Of a stretch of DNA of 64,000 nucleotides, positions 1-8,024 are shown one piece after another. Numbering within the stretch: the first letter of the stretch is position 1; every line of letters starts with the position of its first letter. Where the stretch lies: assembly GCF_000069785.1 (NCBI RefSeq), contig NC_010530.1:428001-492000 (forward strand). Reading direction: 5' to 3'. The notes under the pieces were generated by a model. That model saw nothing but the letters and a program-made list of their open reading frames with translations, was not told the DNA's origin and searched no databases. The position numbers were made by a program, and so were the translations under genes. The DNA comes from Cupriavidus taiwanensis LMG 19424 (GTDB taxonomy: Bacteria; Pseudomonadota; Gammaproteobacteria; Burkholderiales; Burkholderiaceae).

Positions 1-948
1 GCCGACCGTGAACTGCGTGGCGTGGGTTTGCGCGCCGCTGCGGAAGAAGCCGATGGTGTCCGTCGACGACCCGGTGCCGTTGGCGGCGTAGGCCACGCCG
101 ATGCGCACGCTGCCGGTCCCGACCTGCTGCACCAGCGAGGCGTAGCAGGCGTTGCGCTGCAGGTCGCCGGTATCGGTGCGGTAGTGCAGGTGTTCGGCCA
201 CCGCGGCGAGGCGGGTGCCGGGCCGCAGCTGCCACGCCACGCCGGCCTTGAAGGCGTCGTCGTTGCGGCCGGCGGCCTGGTAGTGCTGGTGGCGCTCCCA
301 GGCCAGCGTCGCGTTGAGCGGGCCGCGCTCGTAGACCGCCGCCACCGAGTACAGCGCGGGGTTGCGCGCGACGGTAGTCTTCTCCTCGGGCACGCCCCAG
401 CCCAGCCACAGGCTCACGCCTGCCCAAGCGGGCGAGCGGTACTGCACGATGTTTTTCTGGCGCCGGTCGAACGAACTGGTGTTCTCGACATTGTCGGTGC
501 TCGATGCCGAGCCGTTGCCGATCAGCGCCATATAGCCGGCGGTGGTCGGGTAGTACGGGTCGTAGCCCATGGTGGCCTCGGTATAGGGCGTGTGCCAGTG
601 ACCCAGGAACAGCAGGCCATGGCGGCCCTGCAGGCCGATGCGCGAATTGCGGCTGGCGATCTGGCCCTGGCCGGAATCGAGCGACAGCGCGCTTTCGATC
701 TGCCACACGGCCTTGAGCGCGCCGCCCAGGTCTTCTTCGCCGCGCAGGCCGAATACCGAGCGGTTGTTGTTCAGGCGCACGACACTGCCGAGGGCGGTGC
801 CGTCGGTCGCGGTGCTGGCGTGGCTGTACTCGAGCGACGTGTTCAGGCGGCCGTAGACGGTGACGCTGCCCGCCGCCAGCGCAGGCGCGCACAGCACTGC
901 GCAGCACGCACCCAGCAGCGCGCGGACGGCCGGGCTAGTGCGTGGCAT
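1..948 (-). CDS. Gram-negative porin, C-terminus cut by window edge
   Basis: Outer-membrane general diffusion porin of the betaproteobacterial family. From the start at 948 the protein has a signal peptide ending in an APALA-A type cleavage site, then the typical first strand GSVTVYGRLNTSLEY. The body contains the family blocks RNSRIGLQG and FDRRQKNIVQYRSP, and 316 codons are visible before the sequence leaves the window at DTIGFFRSGAQTHATQFTVG. Family members usually run to about 340-400 residues, so only the last strands are missing. The start codon overlaps the end of the XapX gene by 14 nt, so it is probably the last or a late gene of the operon running down from 6900. It presumably admits the substrate of that operon; that role is inferred. 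Confidence 0.9.
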   Translation of the reverse strand, partial: MPRTSPAVRALLGACCAVLCAPALAAGSVTVYGRLNTSLEYSHASTATDGTALGSVVRLNNNRSVFGLRGEEDLGGALKAVWQIESALSLDSGQGQIASRNSRIGLQGRHGLLFLGHWHTPYTEATMGYDPYYPTTAGYMALIGNGSASSTDNVENTSSFDRRQKNIVQYRSPAWAGVSLWLGWGVPEEKTTVARNPALYSVAAVYERGPLNATLAWERHQHYQAAGRNDDAFKAGVAWQLRPGTRLAAVAEHLHYRTDTGDLQRNACYASLVQQVGTGSVRIGVAYAANGTGSSTDTIGFFRSGAQTHATQFTVG

Positions 949-1213
949 CGTCGGCGGGCGTCTTGCTGGCGGCGTTTAGCGTCGGACCGGGGGTGCCGGT
1001 GATCTTGGGCATGCATTCGCTGTGGAACCACGCGGCCGTCACGGGTTCGCCGGCCAGCATGCGCTTGATCGGCGGCACCACCTGTTCGCCGATCAGCATG
1101 CCGAGCAGGCCGACCAGCGCCACCACTGGCGGTGCTGGTGAACGGACCTGCATCAGCGCGTAAATGATGCCGACGAGGATGCCGGCGGCGAGGGAGACAA
1201 GGTAGAGCTTCAT
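935..1213 (-). CDS. XapX domain (DUF1427) small membrane protein
   Basis: A 92-residue protein with two hydrophobic stretches, roughly residues 3-22 and 28-48, separated by a short polar turn (MQVRSPAPP). This is the layout of the XapX/DUF1427 family, whose first half is the conserved part. Residues 49-92 form a polar tail that continues beyond the family core. The function of the family is unknown; the sequence suggests an inner-membrane protein. The start at 1213 gives the expected MKLYLVSL beginning. It sits 29 nt downstream of the MFS gene and overlaps the porin start, so it is co-transcribed with them. Confidence 0.85.
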   Translation of the reverse strand: MKLYLVSLAAGILVGIIYALMQVRSPAPPVVALVGLLGMLIGEQVVPPIKRMLAGEPVTAAWFHSECMPKITGTPGPTLNAASKTPADDATH

Positions 1214-1242
1214 GGCATCGGATTCCTGACGAAGTTGGCGAA

Positions 1243-2883
1243 TCAGTGCGGCGCCGACGGCGCAGCCGGCAGCCCCACGCCCAGCAGGTGCCGCACGCGC
1301 GGCGGCGTCTCGCGGGCATGGAAGCGCGTGATCTCGCGCTGCAGGTCGGCATCGGCGTGGGGTACGCGGCGGTGCTGGCGCAGGTGCTCGGCCCAGGATT
1401 CGACCAGGAACCACTCGGTCAGCAGCTCCGGGTCGGCAGGGTCTTCCATCACGCCCCAGTTGAAGGCGCCGTCGCGCAGGCGTTCTTCCGAGAGCTTGTG
1501 CACCGCGCGCAGGAAGGCATCGCGGTCTTCCGCGCGGACGCAATACTCGATCAGGATCATCACCGGGCCGCGGTCATGCGCGATCTCGTCGGCGCCCTCG
1601 GGCTCCGGCCAGTGCTGGGCCGGTGCGAGATCTTCCTCGCCACGCGGCAGGCGCAGCCGATGCAGCAGCAGCGCCGCGGCCAGCAGGCCGCCTGCGGCGA
1701 CCAGCAATCCGCCGGAGATGCCCAGCGCCTGGGCCACAAAGCCCCAAACCAGGCTGCCCGCCGCCATCGCGCCGTTGAAGACCATCTGGTAGACCGCCAG
1801 CGCGCGGCCGCGCACCCAGTTGGGCAGGATGGCTTGTGCCACGCCGCCCAGTGTCGTCAGTGCGGTGATCCAGGCGGCGCCGAGGAACAGCAACAGCGGC
1901 AGCGCCAGCCACACCGGCGGCGCGATGCACAGCGCCGCCATCACCACGGCGGTGACGACCGCCGACAGCAGCACCATCCCGTCGGCGTCGAGCCGCCGCT
2001 GCAGCCGCGGCATCACCAGCGCGCCCAGGATCGCGCCCAGTCCCACCGCGCCCAGCAATACGCCATAGAGGCTGGCGCCGCCCTGCAGCAGCTGCTTTGC
2101 GACCAGCGGCAACAACGCCCAGATGCTGCTGCCGAAAGCGAAATGGACGGCCGCGCGCGCCAGCACGATATGCAGCTTGCTGTGCGCGCGGGTAAAGCGC
2201 AGCCCCGCCCGGAACGCGCCGAAGAAATGCTCGCGCAGCGGGTCGGCGGGGCGCTGCGGCCGATTCCACCACAGCAGCGCGGCAATCACGAAGATATAGC
2301 TGACCAGGTCCACGCCATACGTCGTGGCCGCGCCGAACGCCGCCAGCAGCAGGCCGCCGGCAGCCGGGCCGATGGCGCGCGCGATGTTGACGCCCAGCGC
2401 ATTGAGCGCGACGGCGCGCTTGAGCTCATGCTGCGGCACCAGTTCCGGCACGATCGATTGCCAGGTGGGCCCCATCATCGCTGCGCCGATGCCGCCGAGG
2501 AAGGCCATGCCGATCAGGATCTCGATGGTCAGCGCCTGGCGCCAGGCCAGCACCATCAGCGTGCCGCTGACCATGGCCAGCCCCACCTGCACCGCGATCA
2601 GGAAGCGCCTGCGGTCGAGGATATCGGACAGCACGCCGGCCGGAATCGCCAGCAGGAACACCGGCAGCGTGGCCGCGGCCTGGATCGTGGCGACCGCGGC
2701 GGGCGAGGTGGAGAGGTCGGTGGCCAGCCAGGCGCTGGCCACGTCGCGCATGAAGCTGCCGATATTGCCGAGGATGGTCGCGGCCCACAGCACGGCAAAG
2801 GTGGCCTGCGCCAGCGGCGCGAAGGTGCCGCCATTGGCAGGCGTGGGCGTGGGGCGGAGGGCTTGTGCTGCCATGCGGGTCAC
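1243..2883 (-). CDS. MFS transporter, MFS_3 (EntS-like) family with C-terminal soluble domain
   Basis: A 546-residue major facilitator. Residues 20-420 hold about 12 hydrophobic segments, with the loop LSDILDRRR after segment 2 matching the MFS signature. The last ~120 residues form a soluble alpha/beta domain (from MILIEYCVRAEDRDAF onward) that is characteristic of the MFS_3 subgroup, which resembles the enterobactin exporter EntS. Substrate and direction cannot be read from the sequence; export of a small molecule is the family expectation. The GTG start at 2883 overlaps the DoxX stop by 4 nt; an ATG three codons later (2874) is the alternative. It is part of the minus-strand operon that starts near 6900. 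Confidence 0.88.
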   Translation of the reverse strand: MTRMAAQALRPTPTPANGGTFAPLAQATFAVLWAATILGNIGSFMRDVASAWLATDLSTSPAAVATIQAAATLPVFLLAIPAGVLSDILDRRRFLIAVQVGLAMVSGTLMVLAWRQALTIEILIGMAFLGGIGAAMMGPTWQSIVPELVPQHELKRAVALNALGVNIARAIGPAAGGLLLAAFGAATTYGVDLVSYIFVIAALLWWNRPQRPADPLREHFFGAFRAGLRFTRAHSKLHIVLARAAVHFAFGSSIWALLPLVAKQLLQGGASLYGVLLGAVGLGAILGALVMPRLQRRLDADGMVLLSAVVTAVVMAALCIAPPVWLALPLLLFLGAAWITALTTLGGVAQAILPNWVRGRALAVYQMVFNGAMAAGSLVWGFVAQALGISGGLLVAAGGLLAAALLLHRLRLPRGEEDLAPAQHWPEPEGADEIAHDRGPVMILIEYCVRAEDRDAFLRAVHKLSEERLRDGAFNWGVMEDPADPELLTEWFLVESWAEHLRQHRRVPHADADLQREITRFHARETPPRVRHLLGVGLPAAPSAPH

Positions 2884-3344
2884 CGGTTGGTTTGCACGGG
2901 AGGCGTGCGTCGCGCACGTTCGCGCAGGTCATGCCAGGCCACCAGCAGGAAGCCGCCCACCAGGCCCAGGTGTTCGAAGAAGGCGTTGGCCATCATGAAC
3001 CTGGCCTCGGGCGACGCCTGCCAGAAGCGGTTGGCGACGAAGGTCGCCGCCAGCGTGAAGAGCGCCAGCGCCAGCGCCCCCAGCCAGCGGCGCCAGCCGA
3101 GTAGGATCATGGCGCACGCGCCCAGCTCCAGCACGATGGTGGCGATCGCCATCGGCACCGCCGGCGACAGGCCGAAGTGCTGCATCTCGGCGATCGCGCC
3201 GTCAAAGTCGACCAGCTTGACCAGGCCGCCCTGCAGGTAGGCCGCGCACAGCAACAGCAGCGCCAGCCAGTGCAGCCAGCGCGGCATGCGCAGTGTGCCT
3301 TGGCGGGAGGAATCCGGCGTCAGCGTGGTAGTCGGTTCAGGCAT
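2880..3344 (-). CDS. DoxX family membrane protein
   Basis: A 154-residue inner-membrane protein with four hydrophobic segments after a polar N-terminus of about 22 residues. The segment GGLVKLVDFDGAIAEMQHFG is the usual DoxX signature, in which a helix end is followed by an amphipathic stretch with a Phe-Gly. The helix with EL is in place (IVLELGACAMILLG). DoxX proteins are small quinone- or thiol-linked membrane proteins often found in oxidative-stress or catabolic operons; the precise role is not known. It lies 47 nt after the amidohydrolase gene and overlaps the MFS gene by 4 nt. Confidence 0.85.
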   Translation of the reverse strand: MPEPTTTLTPDSSRQGTLRMPRWLHWLALLLLCAAYLQGGLVKLVDFDGAIAEMQHFGLSPAVPMAIATIVLELGACAMILLGWRRWLGALALALFTLAATFVANRFWQASPEARFMMANAFFEHLGLVGGFLLVAWHDLRERARRTPPVQTNR

Positions 3345-3391
3345 GGCCGGTCTCCGGGCGGGGGCGTTGGGGAAGTGGCTGAAGAACAGGA

Positions 3392-5329
3392 TCAGAACGC
3401 CCAGCACGAACAGCCGAGCGCGCCCCAGAAGGTGCTTTCGTCCCCGGTCGGCACGCTCGCGGTCCAGGCCCTGGCATGCGCGTGGCCGTGCACGCCGCAG
3501 CTGCTGGCGCAGCCGCACGCGGTGTTCATGGCCAGCCGGCGCGCCTGCGGTCGCGGCTGGTAGCCGCCCACATGCCGCACCGGCGACCAGTCGGGCATGG
3601 CCGGCGGGATCTGCGGCGACAGCTTGCTGAAGTCGCCGTCGCCATAAACGACCTTGCCGCCGAGGATGGTCAGCACCGAGGCGATGTCCTGGATCTCGTC
3701 GCCCGGCACGCTGAAGTAGTCGGCCGACAGCACCGCCAGGTCGGCGAGCTGGCCCACCTTGATCTGGCCCTTCTTGCCCACTTCGGACGAGAACCAGGTA
3801 TTGGCCTCGGTCCACAGCCGCAGCGCGGTCTCGCGGTCGAGCAGGTTGGCCTGCGGATACATCGGCATGCCGCCCACGGTCTTGCCGGTGGTCAGCCAGT
3901 ACAGCGACACCCACGGGTTGTACGAGGCCACGCGCGTGGCATCGGTGCCGGCGCCGACCTTGACGCCCTTCTCCAGCATCTTCTTCACCGGCGGCGTCGC
4001 TTCGGCCGCGCGCGCGCCGTAGCGCTCGACGAAATACTCGCCCTGGTACGCCATGCGGTGCTGCACGGCGATGCCGCCGCCCAGCGCGGCAATGCGGTCG
4101 ATATTGCGGTCGGAAATGGTCTCGGCGTGGTCGAAGAACCAGTTCAGGCCATCGAACGGGATCTCCCTGGCGACCTTCTCGTAGACGTCGAGCGCGCGCG
4201 AGATGGTCTGGTCATAGGTGGCATGCATCCGCCACGGCCAGCGCTTTTCCGCCAGCAGGCGGATCACCGGCTCGAGGTCGGCTTCCATCAACGGCGCCAT
4301 CTCGGGGCGTTCGACGCGGAAGTCCTCGAAGTCCGCGGCGGTGTAGACCAGCATCTCGCCGGCGCCGTTGTGGCGGTAGAGGTCGTCGCCCTGCCCGGGC
4401 CTGACCTGGGAGCTCCAGGTCTTGAAGTCGCTGAGTTCTTCCTTGGGCTTCTGCGTAAAGAGGTTGTAGGCGAGCCGCACCGTCAACAGGCCTTCCTTGT
4501 GCAGTTCCTCGATGATGCTGTAGTCCTCGGGGTAGTTCTGGTAGCCGCCGCCCGCGTCGATCACGCCGGTAACGCCGAGCCGGTTCACCTCGCGCATGAA
4601 ATGGCGGGTCGAGTTCTTCTGGTACTCCGGCGGCAGCTTCGGCCCCTTTGCCAGCGTCGCGTACAGGATGGTGGCATTGGGCTTGGCCAGCAGCAGGCCG
4701 GTGGGGTTGCCGCGCGCGTCGCGCACGATCTCGCCGCCCGGCGGGTTCGGTGTGTCCTTGCTGTAGCCCACGGCGCGCAGCGCGGCGCCGTTCAGGATGG
4801 CGCGGTCGTACAGGTGCAGGATGAACACCGGCGTATCGGGCGCCACCGCGTTCAGTTCCTCGATGGTGGGCAGGCGCTTCTCGGCGAACTGGTGCTCGGT
4901 GAAGCCGCCCACCACCCGCACCCATTGCGGCGCGGGGGTGCGCGCCACCTGGTCCTTCAGCATCCGCATCGCATCGGCCAGCGAGCGCACGCCGTCCCAG
5001 CGCAGCTCCATGTTGTAGTTCAGGCCGCCGCGGATGATATGCATGTGGCTGTCGATCAGCCCGGGAATGGCCCGCCGGCCATTCAGGTCGATGACCTTCG
5101 TCTGCGCCCCGGCCAGCTTCATGATGTCCTGGCGCGTGCCGACGCCGACAAAGCGTCCGTCGCGCACGGCCACGGCATCGGCCTGCGGGTTGGACTTGTC
5201 GAGCGTGGCGAACTTGCCGTTGACGAGGACGAGGTCGGGGGTGCCTGGTGACATGGCGAAGATCTCCGAGGAGGCGGCCGCGCCGAGCGCGGCGGCGGAG
5301 GCGATGAACTGCCGGCGGGTAACTGACAT
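3392..5329 (-). CDS. Tat-exported amidohydrolase 3 family (YtcJ-like)
   Basis: A 645-residue metal-dependent hydrolase. A twin-arginine signal (TRRQFIASAAALGAAAS) starts the protein, indicating folded export to the periplasm. The amidohydrolase core follows: the beta-sandwich start LVNGKFATLDKSNPQADAVA, the metal motif DSHMH near residue 94, and the late GAGTDA motif carrying the catalytic Asp. The family cleaves amide or related C-N bonds in small molecules; the substrate is unknown. The C-terminal ~45 residues are unusual, being rich in Cys and His (ACGCASSCGVHGHAHA and GCSCW), which suggests an added metal- or redox-binding tail. It lies 4 nt after the chloroperoxidase-like gene in the same operon. 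Confidence 0.88.
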   Translation of the reverse strand: MSVTRRQFIASAAALGAAASSEIFAMSPGTPDLVLVNGKFATLDKSNPQADAVAVRDGRFVGVGTRQDIMKLAGAQTKVIDLNGRRAIPGLIDSHMHIIRGGLNYNMELRWDGVRSLADAMRMLKDQVARTPAPQWVRVVGGFTEHQFAEKRLPTIEELNAVAPDTPVFILHLYDRAILNGAALRAVGYSKDTPNPPGGEIVRDARGNPTGLLLAKPNATILYATLAKGPKLPPEYQKNSTRHFMREVNRLGVTGVIDAGGGYQNYPEDYSIIEELHKEGLLTVRLAYNLFTQKPKEELSDFKTWSSQVRPGQGDDLYRHNGAGEMLVYTAADFEDFRVERPEMAPLMEADLEPVIRLLAEKRWPWRMHATYDQTISRALDVYEKVAREIPFDGLNWFFDHAETISDRNIDRIAALGGGIAVQHRMAYQGEYFVERYGARAAEATPPVKKMLEKGVKVGAGTDATRVASYNPWVSLYWLTTGKTVGGMPMYPQANLLDRETALRLWTEANTWFSSEVGKKGQIKVGQLADLAVLSADYFSVPGDEIQDIASVLTILGGKVVYGDGDFSKLSPQIPPAMPDWSPVRHVGGYQPRPQARRLAMNTACGCASSCGVHGHAHARAWTASVPTGDESTFWGALGCSCWAF

Positions 5330-5333
5330 GGTC

Positions 5334-6155
5334 TTATGCGTTCAGGAAGGCGAGCAGGTCGGCATTGACCTGGTCGGCGTTGATCACGCACATGCCGTGC
5401 GAAGCACCGGGGTAGACCTTCAGGGTGGCATCCTTCACGATCTCGGCCGACAGGCGCGCCGAATTGCCGATCGGCACGATCTGGTCGTCGTCGCCATGCA
5501 GGATCAGCGTCGGCACGTCGATCTTCTTCAGGTCCTCGGTGTAGTCCACTTCCGAGAACTCCCGGATGCAGGCGTACTGGCCGACGATGCCGCCGGCCAT
5601 GCCCTGCGCCCAGAACGCATCGATGGTGCCCTGCGAGGGCTTGGCGCCGTCGCGGTTGAAGCCGAAGAACGGCACCGCCAGGTTCTGGTAGAACTGCGAA
5701 CGGTTGTCGGCGACGCCCTTGCGGATGCCGTCGAACACCGCCATCTGCAGGCCATCGGGGTAGGCCGTGGTCTTCAGCATCACCGGCGGCACCGCGCCGA
5801 TCAGCACCGCCCTGGCCACGCGTCTGGTGCCATGGCGGCCGATGTAGTGCGCCACCTCGCCGCCGCCGGTGGAATGGCCCACCAGCGTCGCATCCTGCAG
5901 GTCCAGCGCGTCCAGCAATGCCGCCAGGTCGTCGGCATAGGTGTCCATGTCGTTGCCCTGCGCGGGCTGGTCCGAGCGGCCATGGCCGCGGCGGTCATGG
6001 GCGATCACGCGAAAGCCCTGCTGCACCAGGAACAGCATCTGCGCGTCCCAGGCGTCGGCATTGAGCGGCCAGCCGTGCGAGAACACGACCGGGCGGCCGG
6101 AGCCCCAGTCCTTGTAGAAGATCCGGGTACCGTCTTGGGTAGTGATAAAGCTCAT
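5334..6155 (-). CDS. Alpha/beta hydrolase, non-heme chloroperoxidase/arylesterase type
   Basis: A 273-residue cytosolic alpha/beta-hydrolase very close to the cofactor-free bromo/chloroperoxidases. It shows the strand and oxyanion region [14 protein letters not shown], the [13 protein letters not shown] block, the nucleophile elbow GHSTGGG with Ser as nucleophile, the acid region [12 protein letters not shown] and the catalytic His in GASHG near the C-terminus. These proteins are esterases or lactonases with perhydrolase side activity; physiological substrates are rarely known. There is no signal peptide. It is followed after 4 nt by the amidohydrolase and preceded by the isochorismatase-like hydrolase, all on one strand. 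Confidence 0.92.
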   Translation of the reverse strand: MSFITTQDGTRIFYKDWGSGRPVVFSHGWPLNADAWDAQMLFLVQQGFRVIAHDRRGHGRSDQPAQGNDMDTYADDLAALLDALDLQDATLVGHSTGGGEVAHYIGRHGTRRVARAVLIGAVPPVMLKTTAYPDGLQMAVFDGIRKGVADNRSQFYQNLAVPFFGFNRDGAKPSQGTIDAFWAQGMAGGIVGQYACIREFSEVDYTEDLKKIDVPTLILHGDDDQIVPIGNSARLSAEIVKDATLKVYPGASHGMCVINADQVNADLLAFLNA

Positions 6156-6213
6156 GGTTCACCTTTTCGATGGAGGAGGGCGACAGGAGGAGACGAGATG
6201 GCTGGCCGCAGGC

Positions 6214-6900
6214 TTAGCGGGCCGGCACCGGCGCGATCGACTCGTGCGGGGTGGCGGTGCGCTGCGGGGCCTTGTGGACCATGGTGTAGGCATAGTCGAC
6301 GCCCATGCCATAGGCACCGGAATGCTCCTTGACGAGCTTCATCACGGCGTCATACGTGTCGCGCTGGGCCCAGTCGCGCTGCCATTCCAGCAGCACCTGC
6401 TGCCACGTCACCGGCACGGCGCCGGCCTGCACCATGCGCTGCATGGCGTAGTCGTGCGCTTCCTTGCTGGTGCCGCCCGAAGCATCGGCCACCATGTAGA
6501 TCTCGTAGTTGCCTTCCAGCATGGCGCACAGCGCGAAGGTGGTGTTGCAGACCTCGGTCCACAGCCCGGCAACGATGACCTTGTTGCGGCCGTTGGCCTT
6601 GAGCGCGTCGCGCACCTTCTGGTCGTCCCACGAGTTCATCGAGGTGCGTTCCAGGGTCTTCTGCTCCGGGAACACGTCCAGCAGTTCCGGATAGGTGAAG
6701 CCCGAGAACGACTCGCTCTCGACGGTGGTGATGGTCGTCGGGATATTGAAGATCCTGGCCGCCTTGGCCAGGCCGACCACGTTGTTCTTCATGGCTTGCC
6801 GGTCCATCGACTGCACGCCGAAAGCCATCTGCGGCTGGTGGTCGATGATGATCAGCTGGCTGTTGTGCGGAGTGAGGACTTCGAGCTTCGGGTTGGACAT
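6214..6900 (-). CDS. Isochorismatase-family cysteine hydrolase (YcaC-like)
   Basis: A 228-residue hydrolase. The N-terminal catalytic Asp lies in LIIIDHQPQMAFG, and the later VAGLWTEVCNTTFA segment carries the nucleophilic Cys, as in YcaC and related cysteine hydrolases. Lys in NKVIVAGL completes the expected triad. The family includes amidases and bona fide isochorismatases; YcaC itself has no confirmed substrate. The ATG at 6900 is the first gene of the minus-strand operon, with the regulator gene divergent about 400 nt away. The C-terminal extension of about 25 residues after the core is longer than in YcaC. Confidence 0.9.
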   Translation of the reverse strand: MSNPKLEVLTPHNSQLIIIDHQPQMAFGVQSMDRQAMKNNVVGLAKAARIFNIPTTITTVESESFSGFTYPELLDVFPEQKTLERTSMNSWDDQKVRDALKANGRNKVIVAGLWTEVCNTTFALCAMLEGNYEIYMVADASGGTSKEAHDYAMQRMVQAGAVPVTWQQVLLEWQRDWAQRDTYDAVMKLVKEHSGAYGMGVDYAYTMVHKAPQRTATPHESIAPVPAR

Positions 6901-7308
6901 GGTGTGGTTCCTTGGGAGCGCAGGATTGGGCCCCGGTGCGATCCTTGCTTGAAGGCAGGGTCGCGACGCCGGAGGGATGGAGAAGGGCGGCGCGATTGCA
7001 TGAGCGCAGCGCCGCCGGATGTAAGACTAGTCGGTGCCGGCGCCCACGCAAATCGGATGTTCGTATTACCCGGCCATTACCTGGCCGCCGCGCCGGTGCC
7101 CGGTTGTGGTGCCCGGCGGGCGTCGCAGCGGCGCCGCTGCGACGTGGAAGGGCGTGGCCGCCGCGCATCGTCGCGGTGCGCGCCTGCGACTAACACCATG
7201 GTATGGGTGCCCGTTGCATCACTGCCGTGATCCAATCCCGATCCTTGTGATGACATGCCTGCTGGTTATAATCCGCAACACCTTTCCGAGCGCACTGGAG
7301 ATCTGACC
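6901..7308 (+). other. Divergent intergenic region between the hydrolase operon and the regulator gene
   Basis: About 400 nt with no convincing gene. It must hold the promoters of both the minus-strand operon beginning at 6900 and the response regulator at 7309. A good sigma-70 promoter for the regulator is annotated separately. For the minus strand I see no clear -35/-10 pair, which would fit an activator-dependent promoter. Confidence 0.6.
7245..7272 (+). promoter_or_regulatory. Sigma-70 promoter of the response regulator gene
   Basis: TTGTGA (7245-7250) and a perfect TATAAT (7267-7272) are separated by 16 nt. The predicted start site lies about 30 nt before the GTG at 7309, which has a GGAG ribosome site 8 nt upstream. 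Confidence 0.6.
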
Positions 7309-7968
7309 GTGACATCAACGAGCCTGGAGCCAGCCGACACCAGTGCGAGCGATGACGCGACGGTGCTGGTGGTCGACGACGATGCCGCGCTGCGCCGTGC
7401 GCTGGGCAGCCTGTTCCGCTCGGTCGGCCTGAAGGTGGCGTTGTACGCCTCGGCCGCCGAACTGCTGGCCGCGCCCTTTCCCGATACGCCATGCTGCCTG
7501 CTGCTCGATGTCAGGCTGCGCGGGCCGAGCGGACTCGACCTGCAGGCGCGTCTGGGCCAGCTGGGGGTTCATATCCCGATCATCTTCATGACCGGCTACG
7601 GCGACATCGCCATGACCGTCGCGGCCATGAAGGCAGGCGCCGAAGACTTCATGCCCAAGCCGTTCCGCGACCAGGACTTGCTCGATGCGGTGGCCGCCGC
7701 GCTGGAGAAGGACCGGGGCCGGCGCGAGGGCTTGCGCCAGCTTGAAGCGCTGCACGCCTGCTACCGCTCGCTGACGCCGCGCGAAGGCGAAGTCATGGGC
7801 CTGGCGGTGTCCGGCCTGCTCAACAAGCAGATTGCCGCCGAGATCGGGATCAGCGAGGTGACGGTGAAGATCCACCGTGGCCAGGCCATGCGCAAGATGA
7901 AGGCACGCACCTTCGCCGAGCTGGTGCTGATGGCGCAGCAGCTTGGCATCTGCAAGGTCGGCGGCTGA
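7309..7968 (+). CDS. FixJ/LuxR-type two-component response regulator
   Basis: A 219-residue regulator. The receiver domain occupies residues ~17-140 with the acidic pair in VVDDD, the phospho-acceptor Asp67 in LLLDVRL, the Thr of FMTGYG and the Lys of MPKPF. The C-terminal LuxR helix-turn-helix is clear: LTPREGEVMGLAVSGLLNKQIAAE then EVTVKIHRGQAM. The GTG at 7309 is preferred over the upstream ATG at 7255 because a GGAG site lies just before it and a sigma-70 promoter fits between. The sensor kinase gene follows after a short gap, so the two form a system. By position it probably activates the divergent operon at 6900-1; this is inference. Confidence 0.92.
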   Translation: MTSTSLEPADTSASDDATVLVVDDDAALRRALGSLFRSVGLKVALYASAAELLAAPFPDTPCCLLLDVRLRGPSGLDLQARLGQLGVHIPIIFMTGYGDIAMTVAAMKAGAEDFMPKPFRDQDLLDAVAAALEKDRGRREGLRQLEALHACYRSLTPREGEVMGLAVSGLLNKQIAAEIGISEVTVKIHRGQAMRKMKARTFAELVLMAQQLGICKVGG

Positions 7969-8024
7969 GTGCGCCCCCGCCAATCCGCGTGTGCTGGCGC
8001 GGCGCCCGCGACCCTTCCTGCCCC

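Noticed and set aside
22..1002. Long open frame on the plus strand
   Set aside because: It runs antisense to the porin, whose reading has a signal peptide and clear family blocks. High GC keeps the opposite frame open.
1246..3240. Very long plus-strand frame (over 600 codons)
   Set aside because: Antisense to the MFS and DoxX genes; the composition is dominated by Arg, Gln and Ala with no family feature.
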